Shown: positions 1-8,654, numbered from the stretch's first letter. The stretch: DNA of 64,000 nucleotides from an uncultured Sphingomonadaceae bacterium (GCA_947497315.1 CANMFX010000001.1:1-64000); one strand, 5' to 3'. A program made the numbers and translations. Notes: generated by a model from the sequence alone, not told the origin.

Positions 1-1197
1 TTCGCATTCGATGTCACCTTCGATGGCGCAGGCTCGGCCGACACATTGGTCATCGCCGGCGCAGCAACGGGTAATACGGCACTTGTAATCGATGACATCT
101 CAATTAGCCCCAACTTCGGCAATATGGTCTTGATCGTGGATGCGGATGCGGGAACCACGGAAGACGCCTTTGTGATCGCTGATGAAAGTGCGGCGATCGG
201 CTTTTTCAGCTACTCATTGTCTTTTGACAATGCTGATAACGACTTTTTCCTCACCAACACGATCGGCACGCCTGTTTTCCAGACGCTCAAGTTTGTCGAA
301 GGGGTCCAATCGCTCTGGTACCGCTCGGCCGATGCATGGGCCGCCCATATGGCGTCGCGGCATACCGCACCGCAATCCCCGTTATGGATGCAGGTCTATG
401 GCAGCCTGTCCCAGCAGGATGACAGCTTTGAGTTTACGTCAGCAGGTTTCACCCAGTTGATCTCACTAAACTATGATCAGGATTATTTCGGTTTCCAGAC
501 CGGATATGATTTTACTCCTGCATTTGGCGAAGAAGATATCGTCCTTGGTCTCACAGGAGGTTACTTAAACTCTAACCTCGGCTTTGACGGAACGGCTGAT
601 AACGTCCGTTACAATGCGTTCAATCTCGGTGCTTATGCAGGGATCAATAGCGGCCGGTTCTTTGCCAACGCACTGGTCAAATATGACTTTATCACAGCTG
701 ACGTCAGAGCGCGCACCGCCGGCTATAGCGCGGACCTTGATGGTGCAGCCTATGGTGTCAGGCTTGAAGCAGGTTATCGTTGGGGTGAAGATGATTTCTT
801 CATCCAGCCGTTGGCAAGCTTCGAATATCAACGCGCGAGCCTTGATGATTTTTCTGCGCTCGGTGCAAATATCGACTTTGATAGGTTCGATGGCCTGCGC
901 GGCATGATTGGAGCAAGACTGGGCGGAGAAACCAAGATGAATGGAAGCAATACGCTCACCTACTATCTCGGAGGACAGGTTGTGCATCAATCGCAGACCG
1001 GTGATGGACTAACCTTCTCGACTGGCGCATCTTCGATTGAGATTGAAAACCGCCTGTCCAAAACGTTCGGACGGTTCGAGTTGGGGCTCAACATCGCCTC
1101 CCGGAACGGCGTCACCGGCTTTATCGAAGCCAATGCGGACATCAGCGGTGATTACACCAGCTACGGCGGACGCACTGGACTCAAAATCCAGTTCTAA
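1..1197 (+). CDS. Autotransporter, C-terminal beta-barrel domain (5' partial)
   Basis: The frame is open from the first base of the window, so the gene begins upstream and only about 398 C-terminal residues are visible. The last 290 or so residues alternate aromatic/hydrophobic and polar positions with many Gly, Tyr and Asn, and the protein ends in Phe (KIQF), the usual terminal residue of an outer-membrane barrel. The stretch before it (AWAAHMASRH, then PLWMQVYG) resembles the start of the autotransporter beta domain (Pfam PF03797 type). Known role of the family: the barrel sits in the outer membrane and exports an N-terminal passenger. The passenger is mostly outside the window, so its function cannot be stated. 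Confidence 0.8.
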   Translation, partial: FAFDVTFDGAGSADTLVIAGAATGNTALVIDDISISPNFGNMVLIVDADAGTTEDAFVIADESAAIGFFSYSLSFDNADNDFFLTNTIGTPVFQTLKFVEGVQSLWYRSADAWAAHMASRHTAPQSPLWMQVYGSLSQQDDSFEFTSAGFTQLISLNYDQDYFGFQTGYDFTPAFGEEDIVLGLTGGYLNSNLGFDGTADNVRYNAFNLGAYAGINSGRFFANALVKYDFITADVRARTAGYSADLDGAAYGVRLEAGYRWGEDDFFIQPLASFEYQRASLDDFSALGANIDFDRFDGLRGMIGARLGGETKMNGSNTLTYYLGGQVVHQSQTGDGLTFSTGASSIEIENRLSKTFGRFELGLNIASRNGVTGFIEANADISGDYTSYGGRTGLKIQF

Positions 1198-1269
1198 CGA
1201 CACTCGTTTTAAGAGTTCCAAAGATTTCTGAGAAAGCTCTTCCCGCGAAATTTTAAGCTTCTCAGAATA

Positions 1270-1307
1270 GGCGGGGACCGGAAGTTCGAAGCAGTCCTGT
1301 CCCCGCC
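1270..1307. terminator. Inverted repeat between convergent genes
   Basis: A perfect 9-bp GC-rich stem (1270-1278 with 1299-1307, ggcggggac and its complement) encloses a 20-nt loop. It lies between the autotransporter end and the MarR gene end. No T-run follows on either strand, so it may be a weak or factor-assisted terminator; that role is inference. Confidence 0.35.
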
Positions 1308-1360
1308 GACCAATAAATCTGTGAAACCCTGGAGCACTTATAATGCGATCTGTGCAAGGT

Positions 1361-1816
1361 TCAGACATGGTCCACCCCTGCATCGTCAAGAGCTTCAAGA
1401 TGGCGTATAATATCCATCAACCCATCAGCAATACGTTCAACATCTTCGGGTGGGAAAGCGTCGTCCAAAATCGCATTTATGCTTGCAAACGGTTCGCTCA
1501 TGGCGTCAAGCGCAGCCAATCCTTCCTTCGTAGACTTCAGCACCCATGCCCTGCCGTCGGTATCAGAACGCATTCTGGTGATGTAACCGGCTTTCAGGAG
1601 GCGGTTTGCCATCGTGGTGATCGCACTCTCACGCTGCATCAGTTTATCCGCCAAATAACGCTGCGATACCCCCTCTTGGCTGGCGATTATTGACATCACC
1701 ACCGCTTGGGCCGTGGACATACCACCGGCATGCAGTAATTCTGTATCCGCCTTTTTCTTCAAGCCATGCGCTGCCCGCTGCAGCAGAAAAAACATCTTGT
1801 GTTTTGATGCGGTCAA
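1361..1816 (-). CDS. MarR family transcriptional regulator
   Basis: A 151-residue protein with the MarR winged-helix layout: an N-terminal dimerisation helix (residues about 5-30), a helix-turn-helix around 45-90 (STAQAVVMSII, then QRYLADKLMQRESAITTMANRL), and the wing with the family-type DGRAWVL at about 105-111. The start is TTG at 1816, chosen because AGGAG lies 9 nt upstream; an in-frame ATG seven codons later is the alternative. MarR proteins bind palindromes as dimers and usually repress their own or a divergent gene. The gene diverges from the small hypothetical gene at 1974, and an 18-bp palindrome lies between them (1854-1871). Ligand and targets are unknown. Confidence 0.88.
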   Translation of the reverse strand: MTASKHKMFFLLQRAAHGLKKKADTELLHAGGMSTAQAVVMSIIASQEGVSQRYLADKLMQRESAITTMANRLLKAGYITRMRSDTDGRAWVLKSTKEGLAALDAMSEPFASINAILDDAFPPEDVERIADGLMDIIRHLEALDDAGVDHV

Positions 1817-1853
1817 CCTGGTTTACTCCTTGACAAATTAGCACATCCAATAT

Positions 1854-1871
1854 TACTCTATATATGTAGTA
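1854..1871. promoter_or_regulatory. Candidate MarR operator palindrome
   Basis: TACT-nn-ATATAT-nn-AGTA is an 18-bp inverted repeat with only two mismatched positions per half. It sits 38 bp before the marR start and 103 bp before the divergent gene at 1974. Its size and AT-rich centre fit a MarR dimer site. Assignment is by position and symmetry only. Confidence 0.45.
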
Positions 1872-1973
1872 TACGCAGGTGCGAGGCGTTTGACTACTTC
1901 GATGAGAATTTACATCACATCTCATTGATCCCGTCAAATAGCGCGATTTGTAGTAACCAAAGAGAGAAACCCC

Positions 1974-2288
1974 ATGATCTTTTTTGAACGTGAAACATTG
2001 TCCGAATTAATGATCGGCTGCACGCACTATGTTGATCTCGGAGACCGTAAGCAAGTTTCAGTTTATTATCCTAGCAGTACTGAAGTTTATTTTAAGGGGT
2101 TGAGTTCAAATGTTTTTAAGGGGCAAATGATCATTGAAGGTGTCGGCTACAAAATCGATTGGGAGGACGGCTCCGACGGTTACTACAAAATAGCCGAGCA
2201 TCAGGGTGCGTATATGTATATTGATGATCACGGAAGATCAGCTGGCACCATAACAAAAATAGCACCCGGGAATCCCGAATATTTCTGA
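1974..2288 (+). CDS. Hypothetical protein, 104 aa
   Basis: No family recognised. The product is a small, acidic, Tyr- and Gly-rich protein without an evident signal peptide or membrane segment; it contains a strand-rich stretch (VYFKGLSSNVFKGQMIIEG, then YKIDWEDGSDGYYKI) that could be a small beta fold. A purine-rich AAAGAGAGAAA precedes the ATG at suitable spacing. It is divergent from the MarR gene, so it is a plausible target of that regulator. The local base composition is more AT-rich than the neighbours, which could mean recent acquisition or simply a fast-evolving gene. Confidence 0.55.
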   Translation: MIFFERETLSELMIGCTHYVDLGDRKQVSVYYPSSTEVYFKGLSSNVFKGQMIIEGVGYKIDWEDGSDGYYKIAEHQGAYMYIDDHGRSAGTITKIAPGNPEYF

Positions 2289-2427
2289 GAGCCCGTACCT
2301 TTTCATTGACAGCATATAGCCGGGGTCAATCAATGCGGCCCCCGATCATAACCATCGGCGACGGATTATCATATTCACGATTGGGTCAAACCATTTCTAA
2401 CGGCCTAGTTCACCTGACTCACATGCA

Positions 2428-4278
2428 TCAGCCAAGGGGCGAGGCTCGCAAGACGGCCAGAAGCAAACGATGCTCTTCAACGGCGCGCATTGCCGGATCC
2501 GAGATTTCAGAAACAACTTTTTTGGCCGGGACAAATTGCTGATAGCCGCTGAACACATATGCCATGTTCAGTAAAAATCTGTCGCGCTCGGCACTCTCGT
2601 CAATTGTTTTGGCAAGATCAAAAATCGGTTCAGATTTTCCCGCATAAACCAGCTGTGAAGCCAGCTCCGTTAAAAGCTGAGATTTTACCTTCCCCGACTC
2701 CACGGTGTAGACTGCCCGTCGGGCGATCTTTAGATATCTGTTATAGTCATCTTGCGATCCATGCGTAGCTGCAAAACCGAAGTTGGCAATCCGCGCCCGC
2801 ACCTGTATCTCTTGATCCTCAATATGTTGCAGTCGCAGTTCTGCTTCTTCATACTGACCGGTACGCGATTCATATCTGGCCAGCATGCTGACCGTGGAGT
2901 CGCTAACGGGAACGAAGTCAGGCCCTTCAACGAGGCCAATAGCGGTCGAAATCGCTTTTTCTGCCACAGCGCTTTGACCATAATTATCGGCAATTTGAGA
3001 GAGGCGGATATATCCCTGAACTTGCCTGTCCCGGTTTGGCTGAAGCTGCAGCACAGCGACCGCTTCTTGAAACCGCATACTGTGAATCAAGATCATCGCG
3101 ATGGTATCCATAGCCGCCTGCTGCACGTCTTTATCAGGAATACGCTGGACCAGGCTTGTTGCCAATTTTGAATCTCCCGAGACGGCGACTGCAGTGGCCA
3201 ACCGCCTCCAATCATTGTTCCGACGCTCGGCCGACATTTGTACCTTACGGGGTTGATTTGCGCGTAGAAAAATTAACTCATCAGCGATAGGACGCCATTC
3301 TGTTTGGTCCAGCTTTCCGGCTCCGATATCGAAAATCGTTTGTAACGCGGCGGCACGGTCAGTGGGAAAACTGCTGACGTCGTCCACCGCCTTCAGCGCG
3401 AAGTCGAGCCTGTTTCCCGCAATGGCCGAGCGGGTAAAGCTTTCGAATATGCGGAACCGATCCTCTGGGTGATCCAGGGCAGCCATCTTACGCCTCGCCT
3501 GGCCAAAAAGTTCCTCCGCGTCAGCCATATGCCCATTTTTCGACAATTCTGCAGCCACCCGGCTTTTGGCCGTAGCTTCCCACAAGGGGGCCTTTATATG
3601 GGTCAGTAGTTTCGTCGCATCAGCTATCCGACCTTTGTCAATCAGTGTCATAACAAGAGATTCCAGCACCATGCCTTCATGGCTTTCATCACCCTGGCTG
3701 CTATTTAGAATAAGGTCGCGAGCATCATCGAACCGGCCCTTGAGAGCCAGCGCATGTGAGAGTTGATATACACCGACATATCTCATCGGCTCCCCCGGTT
3801 GATTAGTGGCTACCAGCTCTTTCAAGGCCGTATCGACATCAGATGTCCGTATCAGATTTATGATATAGGCTGCCCTTGCAGTTTCATAATATTCCCGGGA
3901 TGCAATCCGGGACAACAGAAGCCTGCCCCGCTGCACCGGATCCCGAGTCGGCACAGAAATAATCGCCACAATTGCCGAGTCTTTGAAAGCCGGATTGCTT
4001 GAACTGTCTGGCATTGAATCGACTGCAGCTTCTGCCAAATCCAGTCTGCGTAGCAACGCCAATGCTGTAACACGTCCAAGCTTTGCCACTGCTTCATCCT
4101 CAGAGTCTTGCAGGGCATTTTCAATTTCTTCCAAACGGGTATTAAGCGTGTCCACACAGGCCGCATCTTGTGATGCAAGGCAGTTTGCTATACTAGTTTG
4201 GGCCTGCGCCGTGTCACCCAACAGGGCAAAGCCGGTAGCGGCAAGAAACACACAGACAGTCAACCGAAGATCAGACAT
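2428..4278 (-). CDS. Secreted TPR/alpha-solenoid-like protein
   Basis: The start is placed at 4278 because AGGAG lies 9 nt upstream and a clear signal peptide begins there (MSDLRLTVCVFLAATGFAL, then cleavage after AQA). Upstream in-frame codons lack this. The 616-residue mature chain is almost entirely helical repeats with Ala/Leu/Asp-Ala spacing such as GRFDDARDLIL, GRIADATKLL, GHMADAEELFGQA, MRFQEAVAVLQL and GQYEEAELRLQ, about 35-40 residues apart, which is the TPR/SEL1-like solenoid pattern. Such proteins are scaffolds for protein-protein contacts; here the location would be periplasmic. No catalytic motif is seen and no neighbour hints at a partner. Confidence 0.7.
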   Translation of the reverse strand: MSDLRLTVCVFLAATGFALLGDTAQAQTSIANCLASQDAACVDTLNTRLEEIENALQDSEDEAVAKLGRVTALALLRRLDLAEAAVDSMPDSSSNPAFKDSAIVAIISVPTRDPVQRGRLLLSRIASREYYETARAAYIINLIRTSDVDTALKELVATNQPGEPMRYVGVYQLSHALALKGRFDDARDLILNSSQGDESHEGMVLESLVMTLIDKGRIADATKLLTHIKAPLWEATAKSRVAAELSKNGHMADAEELFGQARRKMAALDHPEDRFRIFESFTRSAIAGNRLDFALKAVDDVSSFPTDRAAALQTIFDIGAGKLDQTEWRPIADELIFLRANQPRKVQMSAERRNNDWRRLATAVAVSGDSKLATSLVQRIPDKDVQQAAMDTIAMILIHSMRFQEAVAVLQLQPNRDRQVQGYIRLSQIADNYGQSAVAEKAISTAIGLVEGPDFVPVSDSTVSMLARYESRTGQYEEAELRLQHIEDQEIQVRARIANFGFAATHGSQDDYNRYLKIARRAVYTVESGKVKSQLLTELASQLVYAGKSEPIFDLAKTIDESAERDRFLLNMAYVFSGYQQFVPAKKVVSEISDPAMRAVEEHRLLLAVLRASPLG

Positions 4279-4445
4279 TGTTAACGCTCCTGTCGTGAAT
4301 AGGCCTCGCCCATGATCAAAAACTTCCATTTTTCAAGTCTGAAAGCATTTGGATGTGAGAGGGCTGAAGGCTTGGCAAAACCTGTTTCGCCAAATTTGAA
4401 ATCGACTTTACGTGTAAAGGAGGCAAACGCGAAGGCGCATAAATG

Positions 4446-4634
4446 CAGAGCAGCGGTGCGGTTTTACGGGTTCTGCTCTGAACGTTGACAGGGTATTTGG
4501 AACTTGTCTCTAGGGTCGCTGGCTGGCGCGGGGGCTGGTTTAATTCAACCTTTCCAGTCAGTTGCCCGGCTTCCCGGTGCTCGTTTCCCCCCTAAGGAAC
4601 GACCATACGGGAAGCCAAGAGATACTGTCTTTTT
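4446..4634 (+). ncRNA. Candidate structured non-coding RNA, unidentified
   Basis: An intergenic stretch between two minus-strand genes contains nested pairings that read best on the plus strand. A hairpin has an 8-bp perfect stem (4446-4453 with 4473-4480). A closing stem pairs 4487-4491 with 4625-4629 and 4505-4511 with 4618-4624 (one G-U). A 9-bp stem (4568-4576 with 4608-4616) lies inside, with a further partly paired segment within its loop. A five-T run follows the closing stem at 4630-4634, as at an intrinsic RNA 3' end. Size (about 150 nt from 4487) and long closing stem are loosely like 6S RNA, but I do not recognise a family and the usual zapA neighbour is absent. Confidence 0.4.
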
Positions 4635-4917
4635 CAAGCGATCTAAGTTGGCCTTACATTTACTCGATGCCATTTGAATAGATACAAATCGATACCAGAT
4701 TTAAGGCAGGCACCAGATCACCGGCCGCGCCTGCAAAATGACCAAAATGCATGAAAATAGGGAGCCGTGACTATTGGCTTCTGGCTTCAATGAAGTTCAG
4801 CTCTGTTGCTTCTGATGGATCCCGATATCGAGGAGGTACTGCGGGGAAGTTGTCACACCTTATTTCCATTGCCGGCAGATGCCCGATTGGAATCCCGAAA
4901 CAAGCCGCAGCGCACAG
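4635..4917. other. Non-coding stretch, nothing recognised
   Basis: Between the RNA candidate and the 3' end of the globin gene. Open frames here are antisense to, or run into, the globin gene and show no family resemblance. I see no clear terminator. Confidence 0.4.
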
Positions 4918-5394
4918 TCAGGAATTTGATGCCGCCCTATATTTTGAGATACTCGATTTCCCAAAAGAGCTTTGTATCATTGTCAGAGCAATTCCATCAT
5001 ATGCTTTTGTCCACGCCGCTTCCATCTCGGGCGTAAAATCGGATCCGAGAACATCTCGAATCATATGCAGGAGCGCACGGCCAACATCTTCATAATGCTC
5101 GATCTTTACTCCGTAGACCAAATGACGCCTCGCGAGATCTCCCAGCATTGGCAACAAATCCGGCAAGTTATGAATTTGCGACACGATCATGCCCAGCATG
5201 TTTGTCAATTTTTCGGATTGAACAGAAATATCTCCCACAAACAATCCGCGAAGCTCTGGCTTGTCTTCAAACAGCCGCTGATAGAATATTTCTCCTGCAC
5301 GCGCATTTTCAACACTTACGTTGAGGAAACTTCTCCGGACAATATCAATCTCCGACACAGTCAGAATATCCTGAGCCTTTGATTGATGAGCCAT
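4918..5394 (-). CDS. Single-domain globin
   Basis: A 158-residue protein with the globin fold pattern of the flavohaemoglobin-like branch. The proximal haem ligand is the His near residue 91 in ARRHLVYGV, and Gln59 (VQSEKL) is a likely distal E7 residue. There is no FAD/NAD reductase domain, so it is a stand-alone globin rather than Hmp. Known members bind O2, NO or peroxide and act in NO detoxification or redox sensing; which applies here is not shown. The ATG has GGGAG about 11 nt upstream. Three inverted repeats lie in the 90 bp before the start (5417-5480), suggesting tight control. Confidence 0.85.
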   Translation of the reverse strand: MAHQSKAQDILTVSEIDIVRRSFLNVSVENARAGEIFYQRLFEDKPELRGLFVGDISVQSEKLTNMLGMIVSQIHNLPDLLPMLGDLARRHLVYGVKIEHYEDVGRALLHMIRDVLGSDFTPEMEAAWTKAYDGIALTMIQSSFGKSSISKYRAASNS

Positions 5395-5416
5395 AAGATT
5401 TAAACTCCCGCAATAT

Positions 5417-5480
5417 GGTGGATATCCACCGAAAATCGTAACAACCTACGATCGTAGCAACGGACTTTTGTGATCAAAAG
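5417..5480. promoter_or_regulatory. Cluster of three inverted repeats upstream of the globin gene
   Basis: GGTGGATATCCACC (5417-5430) is a perfect 14-bp palindrome. CTACGATCGTAG (5446-5457) is a perfect 12-bp palindrome. CTTTTG-TGAT-CAAAAG (5465-5480) is a perfect 6-bp inverted repeat. All three sit 23-86 bp before the globin ATG, where a promoter is expected. The third resembles an Fnr/Dnr-type half-site pair but has a shorter spacer than the consensus. Confidence 0.55.
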
Positions 5481-6333
5481 CGCGAAAAACTCACGCCTAT
5501 GTCAACCTGTACCGATTTCTTCCAAATGCCTCGATAATCGGCGGCATTGAACCCGAAAATCCGCAATAGCCTCATGCAACAAAATGGGCTGCTGGTATGG
5601 TGCGACTTCATTGCTCTCGTTCAGCTTATAAAAATCTGATGCAAGTCTTCCAATAGGCATCCGTGCATTGCGGCATTGCGTGTATGCCGGTTCCTGCGCG
5701 GAACGGGTGCGTCTAAAGTCAGCTCATAACCCGCAGACAGCAAATTTTGTCCGTTCGGGGCACCCCGCTTGAACTTCAAAGGATATCACAAATGTTGCAA
5801 CGATGTGCAGACTCAATATCCTGCAAGGGTGTTTCCGTTGTCGCTGACAGCAAAATGAAACGGTTTCAGGCCAGTGCTGTGAAAAGCTTCGAGCTTGACG
5901 AACTGACTTACGCGCCAAAATCATTTTTGATCAAAGATGTTCCCGGTTCACAAACTGAAACGGATCCCCGACAAAGCAAAAGTAAGGTGCAAAGCGAAGC
6001 CAGGTTCCTGCCCAACCTGAAGACGCTGGATGGATTACCTCCTTTCATTCATTTTGAACGGAAGCGTCGCCGGCCGCTTTCCTTATCTCTGCATAGCCAT
6101 ATACGAGCATCGCGAAATTGGCGGATAGTCAAAAGCTTGTTGGTATTATATCTGAGCCTGGTGATATTGATGCTTTGGAATCTCGAATAGGATCTGCTGT
6201 TACCGAAGCCAATCCACACAAGACTGGTGCAACGACGTATTACATAATGTGACAAGTTTGCGGTGAAATACGGGCTGAGGCCTTGCGGCTGTGCTAAAGA
6301 GTTTATTCCCTGCCCCCTACCCCGGAGCCTTCT
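5481..6333. other. Long intergenic region without a confident gene
   Basis: About 850 bp. The longest frame (5747-6190, plus, 147 codons) begins without a convincing ribosome-binding site, has no domain I recognise, and overlaps other open frames on both strands. A second plus-strand frame ends at the TGA at 6249-6251, coding roughly 45 residues with no start codon. The region may hold decayed coding sequence, but no specific transposase or gene family can be named. Confidence 0.4.
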
Positions 6334-6882
6334 ATGCAACCTGTTGTCTATGACGTAGCCGTATCTATTGATTGTTACATCTCTGGCCCGGATGGAGATA
6401 TATCAAAATTCGCCCACGAAGGTCCGGTTGTCGATGACTATAATCAGAGGCTATCCACCTATGCATGCGCTATCATGGGTCGGAAGACGTATGAATTTGG
6501 GTATAAGTACGGGCTGGAACCCGGCGGCAATCCTTATCCACATCTCAAAACCTATATATTTTCACAGACACTCAACCTTCCCGCAGAACGAGAGGTAGAG
6601 ATTGTGCGCGATAACCAGAAGGCGCTTTTGCAGGAGTTGCGGGAAGATCAGGATGGTCCAATCTATCTTTGTGGTGGCGGTGATTTTGCCGGTTCGCTCA
6701 TGATCGATGGCGAGATTGACATTATCCGCCTCAAAAGAGCCCCGATCTTTCTGGGCGGCGGAACAAAGCTGTTTGGTGACACAGCTTGCAGCGGCAATGT
6801 GTCTTGCACGGGTTCGAAAGTATATGACGGCGGTTACATATTTCAGGAGTTCACTTCATCGGCATTGCAAGAGAGGATTTGA
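6334..6882 (+). CDS. Dihydrofolate reductase / RibD C-terminal-like family protein
   Basis: A 182-residue protein of the YyaP/YwjB type in the DHFR superfamily (RibD_C). Visible features are the N-terminal strand with VYDVAVSIDCYISGPDGDI, the CAIMGRKTYEFG motif near residue 50 (the family's GRxTY), and the nucleotide-binding LCGGGDFAGSLM near residue 115 (GG-[GD]-x-hydrophobic). The family binds NADPH and reduces pterin- or pyrimidine-like substrates; the substrate here is unknown. GGAG lies 7 nt before the ATG. It appears to be a single-gene unit ahead of the AbgT transporter gene. Confidence 0.82.
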   Translation: MQPVVYDVAVSIDCYISGPDGDISKFAHEGPVVDDYNQRLSTYACAIMGRKTYEFGYKYGLEPGGNPYPHLKTYIFSQTLNLPAEREVEIVRDNQKALLQELREDQDGPIYLCGGGDFAGSLMIDGEIDIIRLKRAPIFLGGGTKLFGDTACSGNVSCTGSKVYDGGYIFQEFTSSALQERI

Positions 6883-6933
6883 TTATCGATCAGCAGGCCT
6901 ATAGTCTTTGTTAAGTTTGTCGCGCTGGCACTC

Positions 6934-6977
6934 TCCAGTCGCGGTTGTATTGGGTACGCGATAAATTGGAGACTGGA
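6934..6977 (+). promoter_or_regulatory. Hairpin overlapping the AbgT ribosome-binding site
   Basis: TCCAGTC (6934-6940) is complementary to GACTGGA (6971-6977), directly before the ATG at 6979. The 3' arm touches the last G of the GGAG ribosome-binding site (6968-6971). In RNA this 7-bp stem could limit access to the start site; the effect is inference. Confidence 0.35.
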
Positions 6978-6978
6978 C

Positions 6979-8568
6979 ATGGCTGATGGCCAGCAGCAGG
7001 CGATAGCACCTCGTCGCAACGGCTTTACCCGCTTTCTTGACGGGGTCGAATGGCTCGGGAATCTCCTGCCACACCCGGTAACCCTGTTTGCTGTGCTGGC
7101 AATCGGTATCGTTTTCCTGTCCGGCCTATTGGGCTGGATCGGCGTCGCCGTTGTTGATCCACGACCTGCCGGTGCTCCGGGCGTTGCAGAAGATGGAATG
7201 ATCAGGGCGGTCAGCCTGCTCGATGGCGATGGTATCCGGCGTATCTTCACCAACCTCGTCACTAACTTCACCAGTTTTGCGCCGCTAGGCGTGGTATTGG
7301 TGGCTATGATTGGTGTTGGTGTAGCCGAGAAATCGGGTTTGCTATCGGCCGCCGTGCGGTCCATGGTTCTGTCCGCCCCGCCTCATATGGTAACAGTGGC
7401 CATCGTCTTTGCCGGCATTGTTTCCAACACCGCATCGGAAGTGGGTTATGTCGTTTTAATCCCGCTCGCCGGCGCAATTTTCTATGCCCTCGGTCGCCAT
7501 CCTCTTGCCGGCATGGCGGCGGCCTTCGCAGGAGTTTCAGGCGGCTATAGCGCGAACCTGCTAATAGGTACGATTGATCCCTTGCTCGCCGGAATCACCC
7601 AAGAAGCTGCGCGCCTTATTGATCCCGACTATACGGTCGTAGCGACGGCCAACTGGTATTTCATGATCGGCTCCACTTTCCTGATCACCATCATCGGCTC
7701 TCTGGTAACAATCTTCATCGTTGAGCCTAAGCTGGGCAAATATGATCCATCCGGAGCTGATTCCACTATTCTCGATGATCATATGATGGAAGAGATCAGT
7801 CCAACGGAGCGCAAGGGGCTACGTTGGGCTGGGATTGCGCTGCTCGGTGTTCTTGGCCTGATGGCTCTGACCTTACTGCCTGACTGGGGTGTCCTACGCA
7901 ATCCGGACACCGGTGACCGCATTGATTCGCCATTTTTCGACGGCTTTGTGGTCTGGATCCTGATTTTCTTCGTGGTCACAGGCTATGCGTATGGACGTGT
8001 GGTCGGCGTCATGAAAAGTGACCGGGATGTGATTGATGCCATGGCACAGGCGCTCGCTTCACTTGGCCTCTACATAGTCCTCGTTTTCTTTGCGGCCCAG
8101 TTTGTGGCCTTCTTTGGTTGGACCAATTTGGGAGCCATTACAGCAGTTACCGGATCGCAGTTCTTGCTGGATACCGGGATGACCGGCCCCGCCATCTTCT
8201 TTTTCTTCATTCTGATCTGCGCTCTCATCAACCTGTCGCTGGGTTCAGCGTCAGCGCAATGGGCGGTCACAGCCCCAATTTTCGTGCCCATGCTGATGCT
8301 GATCGGCTATGCGCCGGAGGCTATTCAGGCGGCTTACCGAATTGGCGATTCGACGACCAACATCATAACACCGATGATGAGCTATTTCGGCCTGATCCTC
8401 GCATGGGCGACGCGCTATGACAAAAATCTTGGCGTGGGTACCCTGATCGCGATGATGCTGCCCTATACGATCTTCTTCCTGCTATTCTGGTCGGCTTTCT
8501 TCTTTGTCTGGACGTTCGTCATAGGATTGCCCGTCGGTCCAGGATCGCCGACCTATTACACGCCCTGA
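6979..8568 (+). CDS. AbgT family transporter
   Basis: A 529-residue inner-membrane protein with about 11-13 hydrophobic segments, the size usual for AbgT/MtrF. Diagnostic stretches are the N-terminal NGFTRFLDGVEWLGNLLPHP, the re-entrant-loop pattern GVSGGYSANLLIGTIDPLLAGITQEAA near residues 180-205, and the C-terminal SASAQWAVTAPIFVPM and RIGDSTTNIITPMMSYF, both highly typical. Characterised members import p-aminobenzoyl-glutamate (AbgT) or export p-aminobenzoate and sulfonamides by proton antiport (MtrF, YdaH); no aminobenzoyl-glutamate hydrolase gene is adjacent, so uptake is not specifically supported. GGAG precedes the ATG and may lie beside a small hairpin. Confidence 0.92.
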   Translation: MADGQQQAIAPRRNGFTRFLDGVEWLGNLLPHPVTLFAVLAIGIVFLSGLLGWIGVAVVDPRPAGAPGVAEDGMIRAVSLLDGDGIRRIFTNLVTNFTSFAPLGVVLVAMIGVGVAEKSGLLSAAVRSMVLSAPPHMVTVAIVFAGIVSNTASEVGYVVLIPLAGAIFYALGRHPLAGMAAAFAGVSGGYSANLLIGTIDPLLAGITQEAARLIDPDYTVVATANWYFMIGSTFLITIIGSLVTIFIVEPKLGKYDPSGADSTILDDHMMEEISPTERKGLRWAGIALLGVLGLMALTLLPDWGVLRNPDTGDRIDSPFFDGFVVWILIFFVVTGYAYGRVVGVMKSDRDVIDAMAQALASLGLYIVLVFFAAQFVAFFGWTNLGAITAVTGSQFLLDTGMTGPAIFFFFILICALINLSLGSASAQWAVTAPIFVPMLMLIGYAPEAIQAAYRIGDSTTNIITPMMSYFGLILAWATRYDKNLGVGTLIAMMLPYTIFFLLFWSAFFFVWTFVIGLPVGPGSPTYYTP

Positions 8569-8654
8569 TCAGATCACAGGGTCGAAAGACATCGATGGAC
8601 CGGGGCCGGGCCTCATGCCTTCTAGCAGACGCCTTTCGAACCAGCCGAAGCCGA

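Noticed and set aside
4446-4634. Calling the structured RNA 6S RNA (ssrS)
   Set aside because: The size and closing stem are suggestive, but the conserved central-bubble sequence could not be confirmed and the usual zapA neighbour is absent.
5747-6190. 147-codon plus-strand frame in the large gap, considered as a transposase remnant
   Set aside because: No DDE motif, no terminal repeats, and no recognisable transposase segment. Kept only as an unexplained region.
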